Positions 1 to 7,282 of a DNA stretch of 15,009 nucleotides are shown one piece after another. The stretch is taken from positions 1 to 15,009 of the forward strand of contig PLZL01000050.1 in NCBI GenBank assembly GCA_003152145.1, read 5' to 3'. Numbering within the stretch: position 1 is the first letter of the stretch; the number at the start of each line of letters is the position of its first letter. The DNA is from Limisphaerales bacterium (GTDB lineage: Bacteria > Verrucomicrobiota > Verrucomicrobiae > Limisphaerales > UBA11358). The translations under genes were made by a program, and so were the position numbers. The notes beneath the pieces were generated by a model, which saw nothing but the letters and a program-made list of their open reading frames with translations, was not told where the DNA came from and ran no database searches.

Positions 1-9
1 GGCGGCCCT

Positions 10-45
10 CCGCCGCTTTTCCCGGCGGCATGGCAAACTATGCCA
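10..45. terminator. Two small hairpins downstream of the TPR gene
   Basis: Two perfect inverted repeats lie 125 bases beyond the stop of the TPR gene: CCGCCG (10-15) with CGGCGG (23-28), loop 7, and TGGCA (31-35) with TGCCA (41-45), loop 5. They could end the minus-strand operon, but no clear run of T follows on that strand, so this is a weak terminator candidate. Nothing else is recognisable in 1-169. An open frame there on the plus strand runs into the TPR gene and looks spurious. Confidence 0.25.
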
Positions 46-169
46 ATGTTGGCTGAAATTGCCATAATGTTTCATGGCTGCTTTTTGTTGATGGTGCAAT
101 TTGCGTTTGACCGGGCGTGGGCATTGTCACGTGCTCCAATCGGCTCCCGTCCGGTTGATCGAATCTTGT

Positions 170-3100
170 TCACTTTAATTCCGCCAAAATCCGTTTTGCT
201 TCGACGGCCGGGGCGCCGGACAAATTCAAATCCAAGGCCCGCTGGAGGGCGGTTTTGCTTTCCGCGCGATTTTTGAGGTGATATTGAGCCATGCCCAGGT
301 AATACATCAACTCCGCGTCCCCGTTCCTTTGACGGGTGCTTTCCTGCAACAGATTGGCGGCGCGCCGATAATCCCCCTGGCGAAAAACGATGAGACCCAG
401 AGTCCTGGCGACTTCCGGATCGCCAGGAAAGGCTTCGCGGGCTTTGACCGCAAGCGGGTAAGCCCTGGCGTCGTTGTTCGGGTCTTTTGCGTAGAGGATG
501 GCGAGTTGTTTTTGAGCAGGGCTGAAATCAGGGTAACGGCTTAAAACGTCCTCGTAAGTTCGCCCGGCCGCTGCCAGATCGGGTTTCTGTCCGGCGATGG
601 CGGCCCTGGCCATCAGCGCCGGCACGTAATCGGGGGCGGATTTCAGAATCGCCTCGACTTGCGATTGTGCGGCCAGCGCTTGCGCCGGCTTGTCTGCAAG
701 GTCGGTCATCGCCAGAAAACGTTGGGCTTCATTGGTCCGGGAGAAGGCGGCCCCGGTCTGCAAGGCATTTTGCACCGCAATTCTTGCATCCGGCACCCGG
801 CCGGCACTGTAAAATGCCTCCCCCAGATCATAAAGCACCTCCGGATCTTGCGGCTGAACTTGGGCGGTCAATTGGAGCAAGCTTAACGACCATTTATAGT
901 CACGCGTCTGGAAGGCCAGATGGCCCAAAGTGTGGGTCACCAACGGGTCGTTTGGCGTCAAATTATAGGCCGCCTTGGCCAGATTGAAGGCCTTTTGCGG
1001 GTCTTGGGGGGCATAGAGCCGGGCCAGATTCACCAGGGCCGCGACATTTTGCGGATTGGCTTGCAAGGCCGCTTCGTAAGTGACAATGGCCTTGTCCACC
1101 GTCCCTTCGCGCTGATAGATGGCCGCGAGCCGCATGAGGGCAGCGGAGTCGTTGGGCTGACTGGCCACCCGCTTCTCGAGCCAGGCGCGCGTGTCCGCCC
1201 CGGCCGTTTTGGCGTCAATGGCCAGCACTGCCAGGCATTGATTGCATTCGTTCGCTTCAGGAAAATCTCCGTTGAGTTGAAGCGCGCGCTGAAAGGCCGT
1301 TCTGGCGTTGGCCTCATCTCCCATCATGTAACACGTCATGCCCAGATGGAATTGAACTTCCGGCACGGCAGATAATTTGGCCGCGCTTTCCCGAAGCAGA
1401 CTTAACGCGGAGGAAAACTGCCCCTTCTGATACAGAATCCATCCCAGCGTGTCGGCGATGGCTGGATCCGCCGGCGCCAGGTCCCGGGCCTGGCGCGCCA
1501 GTTGGTAGCCTTTGTCAAGTTGGCCCAGTTTTTCCGCATAGAGATACGCCAGATTGTTCAACGCCACGGCATTGTTCGGAACCAAGACCAGCAGCTTTTC
1601 ATAGGCGTCACGGGCGTCCTTATAGTTCTTCTCCGCCTCGTAGGTCATGCCCATGAGCAACAATGCGCTGACATCCTTCGGGTTTTTGGCGAGCGCCGCC
1701 TGAAGATCGGCCAGGGCCTTCTGGTTTTGATTGGCGGCGGTGTAGAGTTGAGCCAGCATCAAATACGCCTGCTGGGAATCGGGCTGCAACTCGATGGCTT
1801 TTGACAACGCGCTTTCCGCCTGGTTCGTGTCGCCCCGGGCGACCAGGACTTGCGCCAAAAGCAACTGCAATGCCGCCGCCTTGGGATTTTGTCCAATTTG
1901 TTGTTGCACGCGCTGCTGCGCGTCGGCGTATTGTTTTTCCATCAGGTCCAGTTTCACAGACTGTTCCAATGCCGGAAAATAATCGGGTGCCAGTTTGAGC
2001 GCCTGGTCGAATTCCACGCGCGCCCCGGCGTTTTTCTTCTGCTGGAGCAGCGTGGTTCCCAGCAGCAGGGGAAGCTGCGGATTTTTAGGGTAGGCCTTTT
2101 CCAGTTCACGATAAACTTGAACCGCGCTGTCCAAGCTGCCCTGGGTGCGATAGGCTTCCGCCAGCAACAATCTGGCGGGCACGATCGGAGGTTGCTGTTG
2201 AGCCAGCGTTTTCAGGGAGACAATCGCGGGCTCAACGTTTCCGCTCCGGATTTGAATTTCGGCCAGCAACAGAATTGCATCGGCATACTTGGGATCCAGC
2301 TTTAGGGCCTGGTTCAGATTGCCAATGGCCTTGTCGGCTTCATTGTTTGCGAGATGGGCCAGGGCCAGATGGTAATGGACAACCGGCACTTTGGGGAACA
2401 TCCTGGCCATTCCCTCAAGGTCATTTATGGCTTGGGCCGTTTCGCTCTGTTGCAGTTCCAGGCGGCCTTTCAACAACAAACCCTCAAAATTCTGCGGGTC
2501 GCGGCTTAACACGTTGCCGAGCAGGGTGACGCCGTCGGCATACTTTTTCTCGGAGGCGGCAAGTTGGGCCAGCGCGATCCATGCCGGCAGATAGTCCGGC
2601 GTCTTCTTGACGATGTCCTGCAACAAGCGTTTGCCCGCGTCCGGGTCTCCCGTCGCGATTTTGAACTGGGCGTATTGCAGCGCTTTTCCCGATCTGGGCG
2701 GAGCCAGGTCCGCCGCCGTCTTGAAAGCCAGGTCCGCCTGTTTCAAGTCATTTTGTGCCACATATAAATTTCCCAGCGCCGAGTAGGCGTCGCTGGATTT
2801 GGGATCAAGCGTCACCGCGTGTTTGAAGTCGGCTTCCGCTGTTTTGAGGTCGCGCTGGCGTAACGAAAGCGCTCCCAAAGCCACTTCCAGCGGCGCGGTT
2901 TCACCGGACTGCGACATTTTTTGCAGGCGCAGGCGGGTTTCGGCGACTTGATTCGTCGCAGCGGCTTCAGCCAGCAGGATTGGCGCTTGAGCATCCCGTG
3001 GGTCCTTACCGAGGACGAAGCTGGCTTCATCCCGCGCTTCCTTCAACTTTCCGGCTCCCAGATAGATCGTGCCCAGCTTCAAGCGCACCTCAAGGTTGTT

Positions 3101-3385
3101 GGTGGCCAATTGCTGTGCGCGGGCCAGAATCTGGGCCGCTTCCCCAAGACGGCCCTGATCGTAATAAATGGCCCCGAGGCGGCTCCACGCCTGGCCGTTT
3201 TGCGGGGCATTCCGCAGCACGTTCTTATACTCGACTTCCGCCTGTTCGAACTGGCCGGCGTCATAATATCGGTCCGCCCGCTTTTGATGGTAGGCCGCCT
3301 TCAACTTGGCGGTGCAACCAGTGCCCGCGATGGCCAGAAGCATGACGAAGGTCAGCGTCGGAACTAAATGAGTGAATTTTCGCAT
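170..3385 (-). CDS. TPR-repeat lipoprotein of the exosortase/EPS system (PrsT-like)
   Basis: This 1071-residue protein is almost entirely tetratricopeptide repeats (more than twenty units of about 34 residues). It starts with a lipoprotein-type signal peptide: MRK, a hydrophobic stretch to residue 20, then GTGC with Cys24 as the likely lipidated residue. The -3 position is Gly, which is less usual than Leu. Very long TPR lipoproteins next to exosortases are known as the PEP-CTERM system TPR lipoprotein family (PrsT). They are thought to scaffold exopolysaccharide export in the periplasm; a role here is inferred. The C-terminal half holds three copies of a 174-residue super-module starting near residues 568, 742 and 916. 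The ATG lies 3 nt after the exosortase stop with a weak GGA upstream, so translation is probably coupled. It is the last gene of the operon and longer than I expect for the family. Family call is good; the exact partner and role are not shown by sequence. Confidence 0.88.
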   Translation of the reverse strand: MRKFTHLVPTLTFVMLLAIAGTGCTAKLKAAYHQKRADRYYDAGQFEQAEVEYKNVLRNAPQNGQAWSRLGAIYYDQGRLGEAAQILARAQQLATNNLEVRLKLGTIYLGAGKLKEARDEASFVLGKDPRDAQAPILLAEAAATNQVAETRLRLQKMSQSGETAPLEVALGALSLRQRDLKTAEADFKHAVTLDPKSSDAYSALGNLYVAQNDLKQADLAFKTAADLAPPRSGKALQYAQFKIATGDPDAGKRLLQDIVKKTPDYLPAWIALAQLAASEKKYADGVTLLGNVLSRDPQNFEGLLLKGRLELQQSETAQAINDLEGMARMFPKVPVVHYHLALAHLANNEADKAIGNLNQALKLDPKYADAILLLAEIQIRSGNVEPAIVSLKTLAQQQPPIVPARLLLAEAYRTQGSLDSAVQVYRELEKAYPKNPQLPLLLGTTLLQQKKNAGARVEFDQALKLAPDYFPALEQSVKLDLMEKQYADAQQRVQQQIGQNPKAAALQLLLAQVLVARGDTNQAESALSKAIELQPDSQQAYLMLAQLYTAANQNQKALADLQAALAKNPKDVSALLLMGMTYEAEKNYKDARDAYEKLLVLVPNNAVALNNLAYLYAEKLGQLDKGYQLARQARDLAPADPAIADTLGWILYQKGQFSSALSLLRESAAKLSAVPEVQFHLGMTCYMMGDEANARTAFQRALQLNGDFPEANECNQCLAVLAIDAKTAGADTRAWLEKRVASQPNDSAALMRLAAIYQREGTVDKAIVTYEAALQANPQNVAALVNLARLYAPQDPQKAFNLAKAAYNLTPNDPLVTHTLGHLAFQTRDYKWSLSLLQLTAQVQPQDPEVLYDLGEAFYSAGRVPDARIAVQNALQTGAAFSRTNEAQRFLAMTDLADKPAQALAAQSQVEAILKSAPDYVPALMARAAIAGQKPDLAAAGRTYEDVLSRYPDFSPAQKQLAILYAKDPNNDARAYPLAVKAREAFPGDPEVARTLGLIVFRQGDYRRAANLLQESTRQRNGDAELMYYLGMAQYHLKNRAESKTALQRALDLNLSGAPAVEAKRILAELK

Positions 3386-3388
3386 ATT

Positions 3389-4411
3389 TTATTCCGGAGA
3401 TTTTGGGTTTGGATTTCCCCCTGTTTTGGGTTTGGATTTTCCTCTGGCCCGTTCGGATTTTTGAAGCATGATCAACAATATAAAGAGGGGTATCAGAGAC
3501 AAGACAAAAAATATCGGCCCGCCCTTGCGGTGGATGGGAGAATTGATCATCTGGGGCCCGATGTGAACGCAAAGTTCGCCGATCGTGAAGACCCGGAAGC
3601 CGTTCCGTAGCAGTCCCAGGGGAATCATAAATAATGTCAATAAAGTCCGATTCCACGGCCTCCGCAGGAACATATAACTGGCCACCAACCCGGTGATCAA
3701 CAAGACCATGCTGGATTGGATGCCGCTGCATTCCCGGGCGACCTGGAGGCTGATGCCCGGCAGTTGAAAGGTCAGTCCGTCCCGCAGGAATGGCGTGCCT
3801 GATAAACTGAAGAAGCCCTGGGCGGCGGCGGCGGAGCCATGTTGCAAAAAGGAATCAATCGGGGGCATGGCGAAGGCGGGAATGGGCACCATGAAAATGA
3901 GCAAAGCCAATGGAAAAGCGGTTGCGCGCAGGGTGTCTTTGCCCAAAAACAGGCAGCATAAGCCCAGGAAGCAAAGCAGGAAGGCAACCATCATCAGCGC
4001 CAGATAATCGTCCTCCATCAGTTTAAAACGGGAACGGAGAACCAGCCAGTAAGCGATGAGCACCAACGTCCCGGCCATCAGGAATGCCGCAGCTGCTTTG
4101 CCGGCCGGCTGGGAACAAATTGGAAAACTCCCTTTCTTCGACCAGACCAGATATAAACTGATAAAGGGAATCAGCAGGATGTAGGAATGGAATTCGCTGG
4201 TGGCGGCAAACCGCATCAAATCATGCAGTGGAACGGCAAAGCACAACACCAGAACAACGGTTGCCAGCGCGAAACTTTTTAAACGGCTGGAACGTCCGTC
4301 CGGACTTGGATTCTGTTTTGCAGACACTTGTTCCATTGTGTTCCCGTTTTGCTCTTCCGCAGATTCGGAGAATCCGTCGGCTGGCCGGTTATTTTCCATT
4401 TTCCCGCCCAT
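3389..4411 (-). CDS. Exosortase (exosortase/archaeosortase family, integral membrane)
   Basis: This is a polytopic inner-membrane transpeptidase-like protein that should recognise short C-terminal tags (PEP-CTERM type), cut them, and pass the protein on for surface attachment. The 340 residues show a polar N-terminus (1-45) and about eight hydrophobic segments. The expected active-site residues are present: Cys228 in RECSG, Arg273 in RNGFR, and His294 in SPIHRKGG. No EpsI (DUF3485) domain is fused, and the downstream gene is a TPR lipoprotein rather than epsI. The polar tail after the last helix (320-340, rich in Lys, Pro, Gly) is encoded by a 16-bp direct repeat that is read in two different frames. 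The start at 4411 lies 21 nt from the upstream barrel gene; a second ATG at 4399 is also possible. The subtype is not assigned. Two candidate substrates lie in this window, one with IPDS and one with VPEP tails. Confidence 0.92.
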   Translation of the reverse strand: MGGKMENNRPADGFSESAEEQNGNTMEQVSAKQNPSPDGRSSRLKSFALATVVLVLCFAVPLHDLMRFAATSEFHSYILLIPFISLYLVWSKKGSFPICSQPAGKAAAAFLMAGTLVLIAYWLVLRSRFKLMEDDYLALMMVAFLLCFLGLCCLFLGKDTLRATAFPLALLIFMVPIPAFAMPPIDSFLQHGSAAAAQGFFSLSGTPFLRDGLTFQLPGISLQVARECSGIQSSMVLLITGLVASYMFLRRPWNRTLLTLFMIPLGLLRNGFRVFTIGELCVHIGPQMINSPIHRKGGPIFFVLSLIPLFILLIMLQKSERARGKSKPKTGGNPNPKSPE

Positions 4412-4432
4412 CCGTTTTGACCCTGGACCTCG

Positions 4433-5737
4433 CTAGAATTGATAGCCGACTTGCACGCCAATCTGGTTGCTCGAATAAGAGAAACCGGTGACACCCGAGC
4501 GATTTTCGCTGTATGAATAAGACGCGGAGATCGTCCCTCGCTTCGTTAATGAATGGCTCAAATTTGCAGAAAATGAATAAGTGTCGTCCGTGCGTCCCGT
4601 CGAAGCCCCGCTGGTGGTGGCAACATAGTTGACTGTGCTATATCCGCCGCTTAATCCCAGGCTAAATTTTTTCAGAAGCCGCTGGTTCAAGCTGGCAGTC
4701 AGACTGGTGTTTTCGGTATTTTGGCTTTGAAAATAGGAAGGGCTCACGGAGCGGCTGGCGTTCAAACTGAACATGGTCTGTTTAAACGGCTGGTATTGTA
4801 TCGTGCCCCCAAAGATGGGGGTGAGCAAATTGCCCGCAGCGCCGCTCATATACTGCTGGTCTTGCACGCCGACGCTTAATTGAAAGCTGGTCTTGTCAGT
4901 GGCGCGCCAATTGACCCGGCCTGATGCCTGTTCGTTGAGCGAGTCCGGGCTGCCGGCCTGGGTGGTGTAGCCAGCACCGACACCAATGCCGGCGTTTAAT
5001 CGCGGCCAGAATTGCCAGTTCAACCACTCCATCGTTGACCAACTATAGGAGTTTGCAAGATTTCCAAATGAATTAGTCGAACTTCCAGAATTGTTGATCA
5101 AATTAATATTCTGACTGACGCCCATGCTCAGCGACAGTTTGTTGTTGAATTGATACGAGGCATTGAGCGCGGTCGAAAAGCCTTGCTGGTCGGTCTGCGC
5201 GCCGGTTTCAATCAAAGGTGAGTCGGAGCGGGAGTAACCTTGCGAAAATCCCAGATTCCAGTCCTCGTAACTTGTTCCCCAGGACAATGAGGCCGTGTGA
5301 TCAAGGCTGTTCTGCAACTGGCCGCTTGAATAAAACGTCCAGCTCGGCGAATAATCCAGAGTCCAATGGCGGCCAATCACGAAGGGAAAATTAGGCGAGA
5401 ATGTTTGAACGACCGTGGCCGAGTTGGTGCCGGGACTCGACTGGACTCCCGTTGCGTATGAAAATGAATAGGACAAGGAAGGACGGAAGCTGACCGGCCC
5501 CCACTGGTAGGGATTAATTTCCTGAAGCATGTTCAAAAATGCTGCTGCAGGGCTAAAAACCTGCATCTCATTGTTTTGAGCTTGTTGCAAAGCGGGCGGC
5601 GGCGCGGAATATTGAGGCCGTTGCATGATCACCGGTTGCGCTTCTGCCGCGCAGGCAAAGGCGAGCACGCCAAGCAGCGGCCGGATGCCGATACGGCGGC
5701 TGATGCGGGCAATCCGCTTCCGATTTTTGTGGCTCAT
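4433..5737 (-). CDS. Outer-membrane beta-barrel protein of the EPS/exosortase locus
   Basis: This is a 434-residue secreted protein. The start at 5737 gives a basic n-region (MSHKNRKRIARISRR), a hydrophobic core and an AEA cleavage site near residue 33, which is a convincing signal peptide. The frame stays open to an ATG at 5851, but that would add 38 basic residues before the signal and is less likely. The mature part alternates polar and aromatic/hydrophobic residues, is rich in Ser, Asn, Gln, Tyr and Gly, and ends in GYQF; a terminal Phe is typical of proteins inserted by the BAM complex. No enzymatic motif was seen. It resembles the putative beta-barrel proteins found in exopolysaccharide/PEP-CTERM loci, where an export-pore or anchoring role has been suggested. 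The exosortase follows after 21 nt, which supports one operon. Shine-Dalgarno match is poor at either start. Confidence 0.8.
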   Translation of the reverse strand: MSHKNRKRIARISRRIGIRPLLGVLAFACAAEAQPVIMQRPQYSAPPPALQQAQNNEMQVFSPAAAFLNMLQEINPYQWGPVSFRPSLSYSFSYATGVQSSPGTNSATVVQTFSPNFPFVIGRHWTLDYSPSWTFYSSGQLQNSLDHTASLSWGTSYEDWNLGFSQGYSRSDSPLIETGAQTDQQGFSTALNASYQFNNKLSLSMGVSQNINLINNSGSSTNSFGNLANSYSWSTMEWLNWQFWPRLNAGIGVGAGYTTQAGSPDSLNEQASGRVNWRATDKTSFQLSVGVQDQQYMSGAAGNLLTPIFGGTIQYQPFKQTMFSLNASRSVSPSYFQSQNTENTSLTASLNQRLLKKFSLGLSGGYSTVNYVATTSGASTGRTDDTYSFSANLSHSLTKRGTISASYSYSENRSGVTGFSYSSNQIGVQVGYQF

Positions 5738-5851
5738 AATCACAAGACAGTTCAACCGTATCGCAATCAGGCGTCGCAATCGAGCAATTTTATTGCTTCG
5801 CGACCTGCCTGATCCATTCCGCAGGCGTCTGCCAAAATCCGCAGCGCTCAT

Positions 5852-6835
5852 TCAATGAACTCCCGCCAACGCAAATTTCGCGGACGGCAATGCTGCATGC
5901 CATCTCGCCAAGGTGTCTTCCAGCGCCTCCTCCACGGGCCGCATTCTCACACCAAACGAGAGGAGTTTCGCGGGGTCCAGGATGCAACTGGAACGCGGCG
6001 TTTTTGCCTGGCAACGGTAAAACTCCTCGTCATTTTCCCAGAACTCAAAGTGCCGGTCCGGTTTGAGGAAATGCTGGATCATCTCCACGATCCGCCGCGT
6101 CGTGACCGCGCCGGGATTCACCACGTTGTAAATGCCGAACGGCGCCTGCCGCTCCCAAAGCTCCAGACACGCGCGCACGAATTCATCCAGATGCGTAATC
6201 GAGTTCACGTTGTCATACACCCGGTCGTAGTGCTGGAGTTTCGCGAGCAGGTTCCGGGGTTCGTCGCACTCGTTGAAAATCATTCTGGGCCGCCAGGTGT
6301 AGCTCTGGCCCACGCCCCGGATTGCCTCCTCGGCCAGGGCCTTGGTTCCGCTGTAAAAATTGCAGGGCCCGTGGCGGAAGGAAAAATTGGGTTCGTCCCA
6401 TTCGGAAAAGCCATAAAACCTTTCGGGTTGCCCGGCTAACAGCCTCCGCATTTCCGGCTGATTGAGGTCTCTTTGAATCCGCATCCGTCCCCACTCCGCC
6501 ACCTTGGCTCCCGTGTAAATGCTGCCCGAAGAAACGTGCCCCCACGGCGTATTGGTCATGAGACAGGCCCGCGCGATGGTTTGGGGGAGAAGCACATTCG
6601 CGCACAACACCTCCTCCCGCGCCATTTCGCACGCGTCCACGTTGGGATTGGGCGCGTAGCCCGCGGCATTGATGATAAACTCCGGCCTCATTTTCCGGAC
6701 GTAATCGAACAGAATGTCGAAGCTGGTATAATCAATCGCCCGGCGCGTCAGCGGAATGAAAGACCATCTCCGCCGGCGCAGTTCGGCTGAAAAAGCCTGG
6801 CCGACATAGCCACTGGCTCCCAATAGCAGGATCAT
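5852..6835 (-). CDS. Extended SDR sugar-nucleotide enzyme, NRS/ER- or RmlD-like (rhamnose-type epimerase/reductase)
   Basis: This 327-residue Rossmann-fold enzyme has the NAD(P)-binding motif GASGYVG (6-12), NAAG (56-59), a catalytic-type SSGS (102-105) and YSGTK (Tyr161, Lys165). The C-terminal half resembles the plant UDP-rhamnose synthase epimerase/reductase domain (NRS/ER, RHM C-terminal part). It has RPRM plus DEPRNLLAKL (182-200), SITHLDE (212-218) and GIYNVVNPGAVT (234-245), which in plants read RMPI, NPRNFITKI, SMTILDE and GIYNFTNPGVVS (compared from memory). It may convert a 4-keto-6-deoxy-hexose nucleotide to a rhamnose-like sugar for the polysaccharide; the substrate is inferred. 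Its ATG is preceded by GAGG about 10 nt upstream, a good ribosome site. An ordinary RmlD reductase is the main alternative. Confidence 0.85.
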   Translation of the reverse strand: MILLLGASGYVGQAFSAELRRRRWSFIPLTRRAIDYTSFDILFDYVRKMRPEFIINAAGYAPNPNVDACEMAREEVLCANVLLPQTIARACLMTNTPWGHVSSGSIYTGAKVAEWGRMRIQRDLNQPEMRRLLAGQPERFYGFSEWDEPNFSFRHGPCNFYSGTKALAEEAIRGVGQSYTWRPRMIFNECDEPRNLLAKLQHYDRVYDNVNSITHLDEFVRACLELWERQAPFGIYNVVNPGAVTTRRIVEMIQHFLKPDRHFEFWENDEEFYRCQAKTPRSSCILDPAKLLSFGVRMRPVEEALEDTLARWHAALPSAKFALAGVH

Positions 6836-6999
6836 AACTTTAATACCTCGCTTTCTTACACCGAATTTTTCTCCGGGCCGGTGTCACCACCCGGTTGCAT
6901 AAATTCAGACAGCACCATCAAACAAAATGGAACGGACGCTTCAATGGATGCGTCGCAATTTTTGAAAATCGCTGGGAGCTGTTACTGATATCCCCACTA

Positions 7000-7076
7000 C
7001 CGTAGCAGCCGGCGTAAGCCGGCTCAGTTATCCTGGAATTCGCAAATGATTGGAGCGGAGTAATGTCCGCTGCTGC
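7000..7076. repeat. Double-hairpin palindromic element
   Basis: Two hairpins stand in tandem: AGCCGGC/GCCGGCT (7007-7024, loop GTAA) and AGCGGA/TCCGCT (7054-7071, loop GTAATG). The flanks GTAGCAGC (7002-7009) and GCTGCTGC (7069-7076) can pair with one mismatch and could close the unit. A diverged half copy lies at 10981-11003 in the other orientation. It sits in the gap upstream of the epimerase gene. The rest of 6836-6999 shows only the epimerase ribosome site and no clear promoter. Confidence 0.75.
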
Positions 7077-7129
7077 AAGTTATCATTCCCGCCTGCACGA
7101 TTTAGCGCAGATTGAACCGGAACAATGCC

Positions 7130-7262
7130 GTGGGACAGGCGTCACGCCTGTCTCTAACTTTAAGGCCTTCATCTTTTGAATTTTTTCCTGGATCACAAAC
7201 ACCGCACGGAACGGTGAGAGATATTTTGAAGATGGAGACAGGCGCGACGCCTGTCCTACGCA
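7130..7262. repeat. REPIN-like inverted pair of palindromes
   Basis: The hairpin GACAGGCG-TCA-CGCCTGTC (7134-7152) reappears at 7237-7255 as GACAGGCG-CGA-CGCCTGTC. The flanks show that the second copy is inverted: GGGACAGG...CTGTCTCTAACTTT reads out from one end and GGACAGG...CTGTCTCCATCTTC from the other strand at the other end. About 30 bases at each end are therefore related inverted repeats around a centre of roughly 65 bases, the layout of a REPIN or a small MITE. Open frames through it on both strands give 'GQASRLS' and 'ETGATPV' peptides, a common annotation artefact. It lies just beyond the 3' end of the dehydrogenase gene. No transposase is in the window. Confidence 0.8.
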
Positions 7263-7282
7263 ACGTTTCGCGCGCCGCATCC

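Noticed and set aside
31..66. Sigma-54-like TTGGC...TTGCC boxes near the window start
   Set aside because: The GG-GC spacing is 8 in both candidates, too short, and no gene start follows in the window.
5738..5851. 38-residue extension of the beta-barrel protein
   Set aside because: It would put a very basic stretch before a good signal peptide; the ATG at 5737 is better.
7130..7262. CRISPR-like array from the repeated GACAGGCG hairpin
   Set aside because: There are only two copies, they are inverted relative to each other, and no cas gene is present.
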